In this document: positions 16,783-25,809 of the stretch, one piece after another
Layout of the letters: every line of letters starts with the position of its first letter
Numbering within the stretch: position 1 is the stretch's first letter
Notes under the pieces: model-generated
Told to the model about the DNA's origin: nothing
Seen by the model: only the letters and a program-made list of their open reading frames with translations
The model's database searches: none
Position numbers and translations under genes: made by a program
Assembly (NCBI RefSeq): GCF_006715175.1
Contig: NZ_VFMQ01000001.1
Location: forward strand, 3,162,001 to 3,226,000
DNA: 64,000 bases
DNA from: Curtobacterium citreum
Lineage (GTDB): Bacteria > Actinomycetota > Actinomycetes > Actinomycetales > Microbacteriaceae
Direction of reading: 5' to 3'

Positions 16783-17495
16783 CGATCGTGCTCGCGGACG
16801 ACCAGGACCTGGTCCGCGCGGGCTTCCGCGTCATCCTGGAGTCCGAGCCGGGCTTCCGCGTGGTCGGCGAGGCCCCGGACGGAGCGGCCGCGGTCGACGC
16901 CGTCCTCGCGCTGCGTCCGGACGTCGTCTGCCTGGACGTGCAGATGCCGGGCGTCGACGGGCTCGAGGCGGCCCGGCGGATCGCCGCGCTCCCGGACCCG
17001 CCGGCCGTCCTCGTCCTGACCACCTTCGACGACGACGGGGCGCTGTTCGCGGCGCTCGAGGCCGGGGCGAGCGGGTTCCTGCTCAAGAACGCCTCCCCCG
17101 AGCGGCTGATCGACGCGGTCCGCACGGTGGCGGCCGGGGACGCGCTCCTCGACCCCGACGTCACGCGCCGGGTGATCAGCCGGGCAACCGCGACGACCGC
17201 GGCTGCCGCGCACGCCCCCGACCCAGTACGAACGCCGGCCACCGGCACCAGAAGCGACCGCGCGACCGACACCGGCGCCGCCGCGATCGCCGCGGTCGGC
17301 CTGACCGAGCGCGAGACCGAGGTGCTGCGCCTGCTCGCCCGTGGCCTGAGCAACGCCGAGATCGCCCGGACGCTCTACGTCGGCGAGGCCACCGTGAAGA
17401 CCCACGTGTCGAACGTGCTCCAGAAGACCGGCGTCCGCGACCGGATCCAGGCGGTCGTGTGGGCGTTCGAGCGCGGCATCACCGCCTCGAGCTGA
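16764..17495 (+). CDS. NarL/FixJ family response regulator
   Basis: A 243-residue regulator. The receiver domain has acidic DD near 10-11 and phospho-acceptor Asp in VVCLDVQMPGVDG, with the conserved Lys in FLLKNASPE. After an Ala/Thr-rich linker of about 40 residues, the LuxR-type helix-turn-helix reads LTERETEVLRLLARGLSNAE and VKTHVSNVLQKTG. It overlaps the kinase gene by 19 bases and is followed after 129 bp by an ABC transporter operon, the likely target. Confidence 0.85.
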   Translation: MATDDLTIVLADDQDLVRAGFRVILESEPGFRVVGEAPDGAAAVDAVLALRPDVVCLDVQMPGVDGLEAARRIAALPDPPAVLVLTTFDDDGALFAALEAGASGFLLKNASPERLIDAVRTVAAGDALLDPDVTRRVISRATATTAAAAHAPDPVRTPATGTRSDRATDTGAAAIAAVGLTERETEVLRLLARGLSNAEIARTLYVGEATVKTHVSNVLQKTGVRDRIQAVVWAFERGITASS

Positions 17496-17624
17496 CGCCC
17501 CCTGCTCCCCCGTGCGGTGGAGCCGCCACGTCGGGAAGTCCCGTCTCCCGCCGGAGGTGCCCCGCGCCTCCTGGCCCGTAGCGTCGAGCCGTCGGCGAGG
17601 ACCGTCGACGGAAGGGGAACGACG

Positions 17625-18506
17625 ATGCTCACCATCGCAGGCGTCACGAAGCACTTCGGCGACCGCCGGGTACTCCACGACGTGGGGTTCACGGTCGGCA
17701 GCGGCCGACTGACGGGGTTCGTCGGCGGCAACGGCGCCGGCAAGACGACCACCATGCGGATCCTGCTCGGCGTGCTCCAGGCGGACGCCGGCACGGTGTC
17801 GATCGACGGCACGACCGTCGGTCCGGCCGACCGGCGCCGCTTCGGGTACATGCCCGAGGAACGCGGGCTCTACCCGAAGATGCCGGTGGCCGAGCAGGTC
17901 ACGTACCTGGCGCGGCTGCACGGGGTCGACAAGCGCACCGCGGCGGAGCGCACGGCCGCGCTGCTCGAGCGGCTCGACCTGACCCAGCACGCCGACGACG
18001 CCGTCGAGAAGCTCTCGCTCGGCAACCAGCAGCGGGTCCAGGTCGCCGCGGCGCTCGCGCACGACCCGGAGGTCCTCGTGCTCGACGAGCCGTTCTCCGG
18101 CCTCGACCCGATGGCCGTCGACACCGTCCTCGGGGTGCTCCGCGAGACCGCTGCCCGCGGCGTGCCGGTGCTGTTCTCGAGCCACCAGCTCGACGTCGTC
18201 GAGCGCCTGTGCGACGACGTCGTCGTGATCGCCGACGGTACCATCCGCGCCGCAGGACCGCAGGAGGACCTGCGCCGTGCGGCCGGCCCGGCGGCGTGGG
18301 AGCTCCTGGTCGACGGGGACCTGGCGTGGCTCCGCACCGAGCCCGGCGTCACGGTCCGCGAGTTCGACGGCGGCTACGCCGTGTTCGAGGCCGACGACGC
18401 CACCGCGCAGGCCGTGCTCCAGCGGGCCGTGCAGCACGGCACCGTCGGGTCGTTCGCGCCGCGGGTCCCCCGTCTCAGCGAGGTCTTCCGCGAGGTGGTC
18501 CGGTGA
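17625..18506 (+). CDS. ABC transporter ATP-binding protein, NatA-like
   Basis: A 293-residue ATPase with Walker A GGNGAGKTTT, signature LSLGNQQRVQVAAAL and Walker B VLVLDEPFSGLDP followed by the H-loop FSSHQLD. The C-terminal extension of about 80 residues (DLAWLRTEPGVTV onward) is typical of NatA/ABC-2 exporters. GAAGGGG precedes ATG 17625, and a TAGCGT box lies near 17579-17584. The stop overlaps the permease start (GTGA). Likely a sodium or drug exporter under the upstream two-component system. Confidence 0.85.
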   Translation: MLTIAGVTKHFGDRRVLHDVGFTVGSGRLTGFVGGNGAGKTTTMRILLGVLQADAGTVSIDGTTVGPADRRRFGYMPEERGLYPKMPVAEQVTYLARLHGVDKRTAAERTAALLERLDLTQHADDAVEKLSLGNQQRVQVAAALAHDPEVLVLDEPFSGLDPMAVDTVLGVLRETAARGVPVLFSSHQLDVVERLCDDVVVIADGTIRAAGPQEDLRRAAGPAAWELLVDGDLAWLRTEPGVTVREFDGGYAVFEADDATAQAVLQRAVQHGTVGSFAPRVPRLSEVFREVVR

Positions 18507-19579
18507 ACGGCTCCTTCCTCGGCGCGGTGCAGCTCGTCACCGTCCGCGAGATCCAGGCACGCATCCGCAGCAAGGCGTTCATCGTCTCCGCCGCGATCCT
18601 GCTCGTGGCGGTCGTCGCCTCGATCGTGATCGGCGGCGTCGTCGGCAAGGCCACCGCCGACGACACCACCCCGGTCGCCGTGGTCGACGGCGTCTCGCTG
18701 CAGTCCACGGCGGGCCTCGACGTCACGCCGACCAGCTCCGTCGCCCAGGCCGAGCGGCTGGTGCGCAGCGGCGATGTCGACGCGGCGATCGTGCCCGCGG
18801 ACGACGCGCTCGGCTACTCGGTGGTCGCCCTCGACGACGCCCCGACCGGTGTCGTGACCGCGCTGAGCGAGACGCCGCGGGTGGAGCTGCTCGACCCGGC
18901 CGCACTGCCCGCCGGGCTCGTCTCGCTCATCGGGATCATGTTCGGCGTGGTGTTCTTCGCCTCGGCGGTGACGTTCGGCTCGTCGATCGCGCAGAGCGTG
19001 GTCGAGGAGAAGTCGACCCGCGTGGTCGAGATCCTGATGGCGGCGATCCCGGCGCGGGCGCTGCTGGCCGGCAAGGTGCTCGGCAACAGCGTGATGGCCC
19101 TCGCGCAGATCGTCGCGGTGGCGATCGCCGCCGCCGTCGCCCTCGCGGTCACCGGCCAGGACAACATGTTCTCGATGCTCGGACCGAGCGTGCTGTGGTT
19201 CGTCGCCTTCTTCGCGGTCGGCTTCGTGCTCATCGCCGCGATGTTCGCCGCCACGGCCGTGCTGGTCTCGCGCCAGGAGGACGTCGGCAGCGTCACCATG
19301 CCGGTGATGATGCTCGTGATGATCCCGTACATCCTGATCGTGGTGGCCGCGGACGACCCCACCGTCGTCGGGATCATGTCCTACGTGCCGTTCAGCGCGC
19401 CGATCGGCATGCCCATGCGGATCTTCCTCGGGACGGCCGAGTGGTGGGAGCCGGTCCTGTCGCTGCTCGTGGTCGCCGTCTCGGTGGTGGTGGTCGTCCT
19501 CGTGGGGGCCCGCGTCTACGAGAACGCGCTGCTCCGGACGGGCGGTCGCGTGAAGCTCACGGAGGCGCTGCGCGGCTGA
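18503..19579 (+). CDS. ABC-2 type permease, NatB-like
   Basis: A 358-residue permease: one N-terminal membrane helix (AFIVSAAILLVAVVASIVIG), an extracytoplasmic domain of about 110 residues (ADDTTPVAVVDG onward), then about five further helices including VEEKSTRVVEILMAAIPARA, the typical ABC-2 EKxxR..E motif. Arrangement and length match NatB. It is co-translated with the ATPase through a GTGA overlap and is followed by a palindromic element. Confidence 0.8.
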   Translation: MNGSFLGAVQLVTVREIQARIRSKAFIVSAAILLVAVVASIVIGGVVGKATADDTTPVAVVDGVSLQSTAGLDVTPTSSVAQAERLVRSGDVDAAIVPADDALGYSVVALDDAPTGVVTALSETPRVELLDPAALPAGLVSLIGIMFGVVFFASAVTFGSSIAQSVVEEKSTRVVEILMAAIPARALLAGKVLGNSVMALAQIVAVAIAAAVALAVTGQDNMFSMLGPSVLWFVAFFAVGFVLIAAMFAATAVLVSRQEDVGSVTMPVMMLVMIPYILIVVAADDPTVVGIMSYVPFSAPIGMPMRIFLGTAEWWEPVLSLLVVAVSVVVVVLVGARVYENALLRTGGRVKLTEALRG

Positions 19580-19590
19580 CGCCGCGGGCC

Positions 19591-19631
19591 GGACGGGAGG
19601 ACGGTGCCAGCTGGCACCGTGCCTCCCCTCC
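19591..19631. repeat. GGACGGGAGG palindrome element
   Basis: Outer arms GGACGGGAGG (19591-19600) and GCCTCCCCTCC (19621-19631) flank a perfect 16-bp palindrome GGTGCCAGCTGGCACC (19603-19618). It sits 12 bases after the ABC permease gene, between convergent genes. The same core recurs at 22141-22156. Confidence 0.8.
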
Positions 19632-19664
19632 GTCGTGCGGTCGCGGGCGCGCGGGGCGCGTCCA

Positions 19665-19715
19665 TGGAGCAGACGACGTCGGGTTGCCTCGCGCCACTCG
19701 ACGTTTCCTGCTCCA
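19665..19715. repeat. Second inverted repeat between convergent genes
   Basis: TGGAGCAGACGACGTC at 19665 is largely complementary to GACGTTTCCTGCTCCA ending at 19715 (two mismatches), with a loop of about 19 bases. It lies beside the element at 19591, just before the end of the yeiH-like gene, so each convergent gene may have its own hairpin. Confidence 0.55.
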
Positions 19716-19746
19716 CCGACGGCGGCGCGGACGCGCCTGCGCCAGC

Positions 19747-20808
19747 TCAGAGCTGGCCGAGGACCGCCTGCACCCCCAGGCTCGTCCCCGCGACGAGCAC
19801 CCAGAGCGCGATCCCGAGCAGCATCGGCCGGAACCCGGCGCGACGCAGTGCGCCGAAGTCCGTCGAGACCCCGATCGCGCCGAGCGCCACCGTGATGAGG
19901 AACGTCGCGACGGTGCTGAACCCCGGGGCGGCCGCCGACGGGAGCACCCCGACGGTGCGCAGGAGCACGACCACGAGGAACCCGACCAGGAACCACGGCA
20001 CCAGCCGCAGCACGCGGACGCCCCCGGCCCGGCCCGGCCCCGAGGCGGGGGCGAGGTCGGTGCGGGCGGTGCGGCGTGCCTCCAGGCCGGCCAGCCCGAC
20101 CACGATCGGGATGATCATGAGCGTCCGGACCAGCTTCACGACGACCGCCGTGTCGGTCGCCTGGCGACCGTAGATCGTCGCGGTCGCGACGACCGAGGAC
20201 GTGTCGTTCACCGCGGTCCCGGCGAAGACGCCGAACGCGTGCTGCGAGAGTCCGAGGGCGTGCCCGACGACGGGGAAGACGAAGACGGCCGCGATGTTGC
20301 AGAGGAAGATCGTCGAGACGGCGTAGGCGACCTCGGCGCTGGCGGCACCGATGACGGGGGTGACGGCGGCGATCGCCGAGGCGCCGCAGATGCCGGTCCC
20401 GACGCCGATGAGTGTGCGGAGCGCGCTCGAGACCCGGATCAACCGACCCAGACCCCACGCGGCCACCAGGCACACGACGAGGGTGGTGAGCATCACGGGA
20501 AGGGTCTCGCCGCCGATGCGGACGACCTCGCCGATCGAGAGCTGCGCGCCGAGCAGGACGACGGCGGCCTGCAGGACCCGGCTCGAGGCGAACTTGACGC
20601 CGGGCTGCACGGGGCCGAGGTCACCCGCACCGCGTCGCCGTCGCAGGACGGCACCGACCAGCGCGCCGAGGACGACCGCGGGGACCGGACCGCCGACGAC
20701 CGGGACGAGCCGGCCGACCAGGGTCGCGACGATGCCGATCACCAGGGCGGCGGCGAGGCCGGGCAGGGCGGCGGCGACCGTCTGACGGGAGGGCATGCGG
20801 ACCAGCAT
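19747..20808 (-). CDS. yeiH: YeiH/UPF0324 family membrane protein
   Basis: A 353-residue protein with about ten hydrophobic segments. Family landmarks include GVGTGICGASAIAAVTPVIG, HALGLSQHAFGVFAGTAVND and STDFGALRRAGFRPMLLG. YeiH (PSE family transporters) is predicted to export sulfonate- or sulfate-like ions, but this is not firmly established. ATG 20808 is preceded by a GGTGG stretch; ATG 20796 (MPSRQ) is an alternative. Confidence 0.8.
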   Translation of the reverse strand: MLVRMPSRQTVAAALPGLAAALVIGIVATLVGRLVPVVGGPVPAVVLGALVGAVLRRRRGAGDLGPVQPGVKFASSRVLQAAVVLLGAQLSIGEVVRIGGETLPVMLTTLVVCLVAAWGLGRLIRVSSALRTLIGVGTGICGASAIAAVTPVIGAASAEVAYAVSTIFLCNIAAVFVFPVVGHALGLSQHAFGVFAGTAVNDTSSVVATATIYGRQATDTAVVVKLVRTLMIIPIVVGLAGLEARRTARTDLAPASGPGRAGGVRVLRLVPWFLVGFLVVVLLRTVGVLPSAAAPGFSTVATFLITVALGAIGVSTDFGALRRAGFRPMLLGIALWVLVAGTSLGVQAVLGQL

Positions 20809-20877
20809 CCCACCACCCGGGGGCGCGCCGCGGCGCGGCGCGGCCGCGACCCGGTCGCTGCCCGCCGGCGCCGACCG

Positions 20878-21483
20878 TCAGGGTGTCGGGGGCACGTCGC
20901 CCGTCATGACCACCCGGCCCGCCGCAGCGTCCCACGTGTAGGTCGCCGTCGCGCGGCCGGTCGGGTCCGCGTTGCTGTCCTGCCCCTGCGGGAAGTGGTA
21001 GACGACCCGGACGGCGTCGGCCGACGGGCGGCTGACGTCGGGGACGAACGGGTACTGCAGCTTCGTCGCGGTGCCGAGGTACGTGCCGTCGTGGAAGAGC
21101 AGCACGGCCACGGGCGAGCTCGCGGTCGCGTCCGCCACCGAGACCGTGACGGCCGAGAGCGCCGCGCACCCGTCGTACTGCGACGTGTCGGCACGGGACG
21201 CGTCCCACCGGGCCGACTCCAGACCCGCGGGCAGCGCCAGGTCGGCGATCGGGCCCGCGGCCGCCGCGGCACCGTCCGACGGTCCGCACGTCGCGGTCGC
21301 CGAGGGCGTCGCTGCCGTGCCGTCGACCGGTGTCGCGGACGCCGAGGACGAGGGCGTCGCCGTCACCGTCCGGGTGGCGGTCTGCGTCGGCGTCCCGCCG
21401 CCGGAGCACCCGGCGAGGAGCGCGATCGTGGTCGCGGCGAGCAGGAGCCCTCCGGCGGTACGGGTGGTGCTGGTGTGGCGCAT
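20878..21483 (-). CDS. LppP/LprE-like lipoprotein
   Basis: A 201-residue lipoprotein: signal peptide with lipobox LLAGC, then a Thr/Ser/Ala-rich linker, and a mature domain with SQYDGCAALSAVTVSVAD and VAVLLFHDGTYLGTAT that resembles the actinobacterial LppP/LprE family. Two cysteines in the mature part (TCGPSDG and YDGCAAL) could form a disulfide. ATG 21483 places the signal peptide correctly. Divergent from the DUF3892 gene. Function unknown, exposed on the outer face of the membrane. Confidence 0.7.
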   Translation of the reverse strand: MRHTSTTRTAGGLLLAATTIALLAGCSGGGTPTQTATRTVTATPSSSASATPVDGTAATPSATATCGPSDGAAAAAGPIADLALPAGLESARWDASRADTSQYDGCAALSAVTVSVADATASSPVAVLLFHDGTYLGTATKLQYPFVPDVSRPSADAVRVVYHFPQGQDSNADPTGRATATYTWDAAAGRVVMTGDVPPTP

Positions 21484-21688
21484 GTGGTCCAGCCTGCTCC
21501 TCCGGCCGCTGCGTTGTGCGGCTCGACCGGCTGTGCATCGGTGCAGGGGCGTACCATCGATGCCGGAAGCAACGGCGGTTCCAGTCATCCAGCAGCGCCC
21601 TCGCTCGCCGTTCCCGCAGACGCCGTGCCCCGACACCCAGGGGTCGTGCGAACGGGTCCCGCGAGTCGAGCAGACCGAAGAGCACGCC

Positions 21689-22030
21689 GTGACCGAACAC
21701 CTCATCGAGTACGTCGCCCGCGACAAGACGGGCATCACCGCCGTCGTCACCACGACCGGTGTCATCGACGTCGACACCGTCATCGACCACATCCACGCCG
21801 GCCACGCCGGGTACTACGTGCGCGCCGACTCCTGGAAGCGCACCCCGGTCCGGAGCATGTCGTTCATCGGCGGCTCGTACCTGTTCGCGAACTGGGACGG
21901 GTCGAAGCGCAACATGCTGCACGACCTGGCGTTCCGCACGCCGACGCGTGCCGTGCAGGTCGTCGCGCCGCAGGTGCGGCCGGGCCTGCTGGCGCGCGCC
22001 CTGCAGGCGCTGTTCCCGCGTCGGTCCTGA
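21689..22030 (+). CDS. DUF3892-like protein
   Basis: A 113-residue protein with the pattern VIDHIHAGHAGYYVRADSW, VRSMSFIGGSYLFANWDGSK and RNMLHDLAF, close to DUF3892 (small beta-rich domain with a YL..D....NNL motif). The GTG at 21689 gives a family-like N-terminus (MTEHLIEYVARDKTGITAVV). A TACCAT box near 21552 would imply an untranslated leader of about 130 bases in which I see no clear riboswitch. Basic C-terminal tail. Function unknown. Confidence 0.6.
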   Translation: MTEHLIEYVARDKTGITAVVTTTGVIDVDTVIDHIHAGHAGYYVRADSWKRTPVRSMSFIGGSYLFANWDGSKRNMLHDLAFRTPTRAVQVVAPQVRPGLLARALQALFPRRS

Positions 22031-22071
22031 CCGCGGGGACGGTCGCGTCCGATGCGACCACGAGACGGACG

Positions 22072-22118
22072 GGCGCGCCCCGCTCTGTGGCAAGGCGAAG
22101 CCTTGCGCGGGGCGCGCC
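22072..22118 (+). terminator. Long hairpin after the DUF3892 gene
   Basis: GGCGCGCCCCGC (22072-22083) pairs with GCGGGGCGCGCC (22107-22118), and inside it GCAAGGC pairs with GCCTTGC around the loop GAA. A strong stem directly before another palindrome element at 22131. Confidence 0.7.
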
Positions 22119-22130
22119 GACCGAGCCTGC

Positions 22131-22170
22131 GAGGGAGGACGGTGCCAGCTGGCACCGCGCCTCCAGTCCG
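22131..22170. repeat. GGTGCCAGCTGGCACC palindrome element
   Basis: It shares the perfect core GGTGCCAGCTGGCACC (22141-22156) with the element at 19603, flanked by GGGAGGAC and GCGCCTCCAGTCC. It lies 15 bases before the end of the convergent ABC permease gene. Confidence 0.75.
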
Positions 22171-22184
22171 TCTCCGGTCGCGTC

Positions 22185-23048
22185 TCAGACGTCGCGCGAC
22201 TTGGTGACCGACACTGCGACGGCACCGACGGCGACGACCCACGCCGCGAGGATCCCGAAGCCGCCCCAGCCGTTCAGGACGAGGCCCTCGGTCGTCGTGC
22301 CGGGCGCCGCGGTCGTCGCGCCGGACGACTCGTAGGCGTACAGCTGTCGACCGGCCTGCTCGGGCAGGAACTGCATCGAGTCGAGCACCCACTGCACGCC
22401 GAGCAGTCCGCCGACGAGCTGCAGGATGATCGGCACGACGAGCATGAGCCCGAGCGTGATCGCGATGCCGCCGGCGCTCGACCGGACGAGCAGCCCGATG
22501 CCGAACGCGAGGACGGCCAGGAGCGTCACGTAGACCGAGGACCCGAGGATCGGCAGGAACACCGCCGGGTCCGCCAGGTCGGCCTGCACGCCCTTCGCCG
22601 CCTGGAGCGGGACCGAGATCGCGACGCCGATCCACGTCGCGACGGCGCTCACCAGGAACGTCGCGACGGCGAGCACCGCGACCTTCGCGAAGACCGCGCC
22701 GAGTCGCCCCGGGTCGGCCGTGAACGTCGAGCGGATCTGCCCGGTCGTGTACTCGCCGGTGATGATGAGCACACCGAGCACCGCGACCACGAGGGCGGAG
22801 AACCCGACCCCGACGGTGTTGATCATGACGATCTGCGCGTTGGCCACGGCCTGCGGGACCGTCCCGGCACCCTCGGGCTGCTCGACGAGCGCCCCGAGGA
22901 GCGCGGCGAGGCCGATCGTCAGGGCGACGAGGATCGCGAAGCACCAGATCGTCGACCGGATGCTGCGGAACTTGATCCACTCGCTGCGGACCAGGCGCGG
23001 GAAGCCGAGGCCGACCTTGCCGGGCGCCGTCGTCGTCGCGGCGCTCAT
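22185..23048 (-). CDS. ABC transporter permease
   Basis: A 287-residue permease with about six membrane segments, including TIWCFAILVALTIGLAALLG, VVAVLGVLIITGEYTTGQIR and ITLGLMLVVPIILQLVGGLL. The GEYTTGQIRSTF motif after the second helix is typical of ABC-2 permeases of the bacitracin/lantibiotic exporter type. Its ATG overlaps the stop of the ATPase gene (ATGA). Substrate unknown; drug or peptide export or self-protection is plausible. Confidence 0.8.
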   Translation of the reverse strand: MSAATTTAPGKVGLGFPRLVRSEWIKFRSIRSTIWCFAILVALTIGLAALLGALVEQPEGAGTVPQAVANAQIVMINTVGVGFSALVVAVLGVLIITGEYTTGQIRSTFTADPGRLGAVFAKVAVLAVATFLVSAVATWIGVAISVPLQAAKGVQADLADPAVFLPILGSSVYVTLLAVLAFGIGLLVRSSAGGIAITLGLMLVVPIILQLVGGLLGVQWVLDSMQFLPEQAGRQLYAYESSGATTAAPGTTTEGLVLNGWGGFGILAAWVVAVGAVAVSVTKSRDV

Positions 23049-23965
23049 CGGGTGGCCTCCGCCCGGTACTCGACGTCGTCCCTCGTGAGGGCCATGTACG
23101 CCTCCTCGAGGCTCGCACCCATCGGGGTGAGTTCGTGGAGCACCGAACCGGTCTGCGCCGCGACGGTGCCGATGTGCTGCGCGTCCGGGCCGACGACCTC
23201 GAAGGCGCCGTCCTCGCGCTGGGTGATCCCGGACGCGGCGGAGCCGAGCGCGCGGAAGAGCTGGTCGGGCTGCGGGGTGCGCACGAGTGTCCGTGCGGCG
23301 CCGCCGGCGGATCCCCCGGCGACGAACTCGGCGATCGGGGCGTCGGCGAGCACGCGGCCGCGGCCGAGCACGACCACGCGGTCGGCGGTCTGCGCCATCT
23401 CGCTCATGAGGTGACTCGACAGGAAGACCGTGCGACCGTCGGCGGCGAGGTGCCGGGCGAGCTGGCGGACCCACACCACGCCGTCCGGGTCGAGGCCGTT
23501 GACCGGCTCGTCCAGGATCAGGGTCTTCGGGTCGCCGATGAGTGCCGCCGCGATGCCGAGGCGCTGCCCCATGCCGAGCGAGAACCCACCGACGCGCTTC
23601 TTCGCGACGGACTCGAGACCGGTGAGCTCGATGACCTCGTGCACCCGGGACTTCGGGATGCCGTGCGTCGCCGCGAGGGACAGCAGGTGGTTGTAGGCGC
23701 TGCGACCGGAGTGCACGGCCTTCGCCTCGAGCAGGGCCCCGACCTGCCGGAGCGGATCGCGGAACGAAGTGTACGGGCGACCGTTCACCGTCGCGCGTCC
23801 CGCCGTGGGCTGGTCGAGGCCCATGATCATCCGCATCGTCGTGGACTTGCCGGCGCCGTTCGGGCCGAGGAAGCCTGTCACGCTGCCGGGCCGCACGACG
23901 AACGAGATGTCGTCGACGGCGAGCTTGGCGCCGTACCGCTTGGAAAGATGCTCGATCTCGATCAC
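23045..23965 (-). CDS. ABC transporter ATP-binding protein
   Basis: A 306-residue ATPase: Walker A GPNGAGKSTTM, signature FSLGMGQRLGIAAAL, Walker B LILDEPVNGLDP, H-loop LSSHLMSEM. The C-terminal tail (about 215-306) resembles BcrA-type exporter ATPases. First gene of a two-gene operon with the permease. A TAGCGT box ends exactly six bases before the GTG start, predicting a leaderless mRNA. Confidence 0.85.
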   Translation of the reverse strand: MIEIEHLSKRYGAKLAVDDISFVVRPGSVTGFLGPNGAGKSTTMRMIMGLDQPTAGRATVNGRPYTSFRDPLRQVGALLEAKAVHSGRSAYNHLLSLAATHGIPKSRVHEVIELTGLESVAKKRVGGFSLGMGQRLGIAAALIGDPKTLILDEPVNGLDPDGVVWVRQLARHLAADGRTVFLSSHLMSEMAQTADRVVVLGRGRVLADAPIAEFVAGGSAGGAARTLVRTPQPDQLFRALGSAASGITQREDGAFEVVGPDAQHIGTVAAQTGSVLHELTPMGASLEEAYMALTRDDVEYRAEATR

Positions 23966-24219
23966 GTCGTCACGCTATTGCCGCACCGGTGGCCGACGCG
24001 TCCCCCGCAGGGGGGAGACCGGGCATCATCCCCCGGGATGACCCGCCCCGCCTCCCCCAGCTCGGGGGCGATCGGTCGCGCTGAGCAGCGCAGGATGGAC
24101 AATCGCTGGCAAGTCGACCCAAACCGTCTACACAGGGACTCCGAAACCCCTGTACGACGGTGCGCCTTCCCCGAACGGAAGGGACCGGGCACCGACGAAC
24201 ACATCCGGAAGGACTCATC

Positions 24220-24678
24220 ATGACCAGCAATGCAGCAACGCGGAACACCGGCTACGGCTCGACGCTGACGCAGAAGGGCGCCCTGCTGTTCGGGGTCGTG
24301 TTCCTGATCGTCGGCATCGCCGGCTTCATCCCCGGCCTCACCATGGACATGGGCACGATGTCGGTGGCCGGCCACGGCTCGATGGCGATGCTCCTCGGCC
24401 TGTTCCAGGTCTCGGTGCTCCACAACATCGTGCACCTGCTCTTCGGCGTCGTCGGCCTGCTCGCCGCGCGCACCGCCGGCGGGGCTCGCTCCTACCTGCT
24501 CATCGGCGGCATCGTCTACGCCGTCCTCTTCGTCTACGGCCTGTTCACCGCCGGCATGGCCGGTGGCGCGAACTTCGTGCCGCTGAACGTCGCGGACAAC
24601 GCCCTGCACGCGGTCCTCGCCGTAGCGATGATCGTGCTCGGTGTGCTCCTGCCGCGCGCCGGTCGCGCCACCCGCTGA
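24220..24678 (+). CDS. DUF4383 family membrane protein
   Basis: A 152-residue protein with four hydrophobic segments and the DUF4383 landmarks LHNIVHLLFGVVGLLAAR and NVADNALHAVLAVAMIVLGV. Related proteins occur widely in actinobacteria, often near stress genes; no function is established. ATG 24220 has a strong GGAAGGA site. The upstream 250 bp hold the divergent ABC promoter and several short inverted repeats but no further gene that I can support. Confidence 0.75.
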   Translation: MTSNAATRNTGYGSTLTQKGALLFGVVFLIVGIAGFIPGLTMDMGTMSVAGHGSMAMLLGLFQVSVLHNIVHLLFGVVGLLAARTAGGARSYLLIGGIVYAVLFVYGLFTAGMAGGANFVPLNVADNALHAVLAVAMIVLGVLLPRAGRATR

Positions 24679-24690
24679 CCCGCTGACCCC

Positions 24691-24721
24691 GCGGGGGCCG
24701 TCCGGTGCTGGACGCCCCCGC
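24691..24721 (+). terminator. Hairpin after the DUF4383 gene
   Basis: GCGGGGGC (24691-24698) pairs with GCCCCCGC (24714-24721), extended inward by GTCC/GGAC around a short loop. It starts 13 bases after the stop. The next 145 bases to the ketoacyl synthase gene hold nothing I recognise. Confidence 0.7.
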
Positions 24722-24867
24722 GCGAGCGGTGGCCGGGGATCAGGGGCCACCGGGACGCCTTCGTCGTGGACGCGACGGGGGCGTCGTCGCGTCCGGGCGC
24801 GACGTCGCGGACGTGATCGTGGCCGGTGTCGACGTCGGCGGTCGGCGGCGCGCTGCCGCGGCGGCGG

Positions 24868-25809
24868 TCAGAGCCGCAGGGCCAGGGCGTTCGCGGTCAG
24901 GCCCGCGGCGGTCCCGCACAGCAGCACGGTGTCCCCGCGCCGCAGCCGTCCGTCGTCGAGGCACCGGGCGAGGGTGTACGGCACCGAGGACGACACCATG
25001 TTGCCGTACTCCGCGACCGCGTCGACGTACTTCCCCTCCGGGATGCCGATCCGGCGCATCGCGATGCCGAGTGCGCCGCTCGCCTGGTGCGGCACCACGA
25101 GGTCGACGTCGTCCAGGGTCAGGCCGCTGCGCGTGAAGAACCGCTCGAAGAACCCCGGCAGGACGCGGAGCATCCCCATGAGCGCCCGCCGCCCGTGCAT
25201 GTCGAACAGGTAGTCCGCCGGGTCACCGTCCGCGAAGGCCTGCGCCGGGAACCGCGAGAGCCCACCCCGGAGCTCGGTGTCGTGGGCGTGCTCGGGCCAG
25301 GTCTGCTGCAGCGCCGACAGGACCCCCTGCGTGCCGTCGCCGCGGGTGAGCACGACGGCCGCCGCGGCGTCCGAGAACAGCTCGGCGGACTCGCGCTGCG
25401 CCGGGTCGAGGAAGCGCGAGCCGACGTCGCCCGAGACCACGAGCACGCGCTCGTGGTCGCCGTCCTCCAGGTAGCGCGAGGCGACGTCGAGCGCCGTGAC
25501 GAAGCTCGTGCACGTCGAGTTCACGTCGAACGCGGCCGCCCGGGCCCCCGGTGCGACGCGCTCCTGCACGAGTGCCGCGGTGCACGGGATCGGCTGGACC
25601 CCGGCGGCGCACGCGGCGAGGACGAGGTCGAGGTCGTCGGCGGCGATCCCGGCGTGGGCGATCGCCCGCTCGGCGGCGCCGGCGAGCATGTCGAGGTGCG
25701 AGACGTCGTCCGCGATCCGGTGGCGGGTGACCGTGCGGTCCCCGCTGCCGAACGTCACGGTCCGCTCCGGCAGGACGGTCCCCCAGCCGGCGATGGCGCA
25801 GTGCTTCAT
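24868..25809 (-). CDS. 3-oxoacyl-ACP synthase III-like condensing enzyme
   Basis: A 313-residue ketoacyl synthase III-fold protein with the full catalytic set: Cys in DVNSTCTSFVTAL, His in VPHQASGALG, Asn in AEYGNMVSSS. It differs clearly from oleA in this window and from housekeeping FabH context (no fabD, acpP or fabF nearby). It is the last gene of an operon SDR - MBL hydrolase - ketoacyl synthase, with an ATGA overlap to the MBL gene. It probably condenses acyl thioesters to a beta-keto product that the SDR reduces; the natural product is unknown. Confidence 0.75.
   Translation of the reverse strand: MKHCAIAGWGTVLPERTVTFGSGDRTVTRHRIADDVSHLDMLAGAAERAIAHAGIAADDLDLVLAACAAGVQPIPCTAALVQERVAPGARAAAFDVNSTCTSFVTALDVASRYLEDGDHERVLVVSGDVGSRFLDPAQRESAELFSDAAAAVVLTRGDGTQGVLSALQQTWPEHAHDTELRGGLSRFPAQAFADGDPADYLFDMHGRRALMGMLRVLPGFFERFFTRSGLTLDDVDLVVPHQASGALGIAMRRIGIPEGKYVDAVAEYGNMVSSSVPYTLARCLDDGRLRRGDTVLLCGTAAGLTANALALRL

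Noticed and set aside
19604..20173. A + strand protein starting at the palindrome near 19600
   Set aside because: It runs antisense to the yeiH-like membrane protein, is Ser/Thr/Arg-rich and lacks a ribosome site.
18277..22335. A 1352-codon + strand open frame across the ABC permease, yeiH and lipoprotein genes
   Set aside because: It crosses palindromes and genes on both strands, has low-complexity composition and no family motif, so it is a frame shadow.
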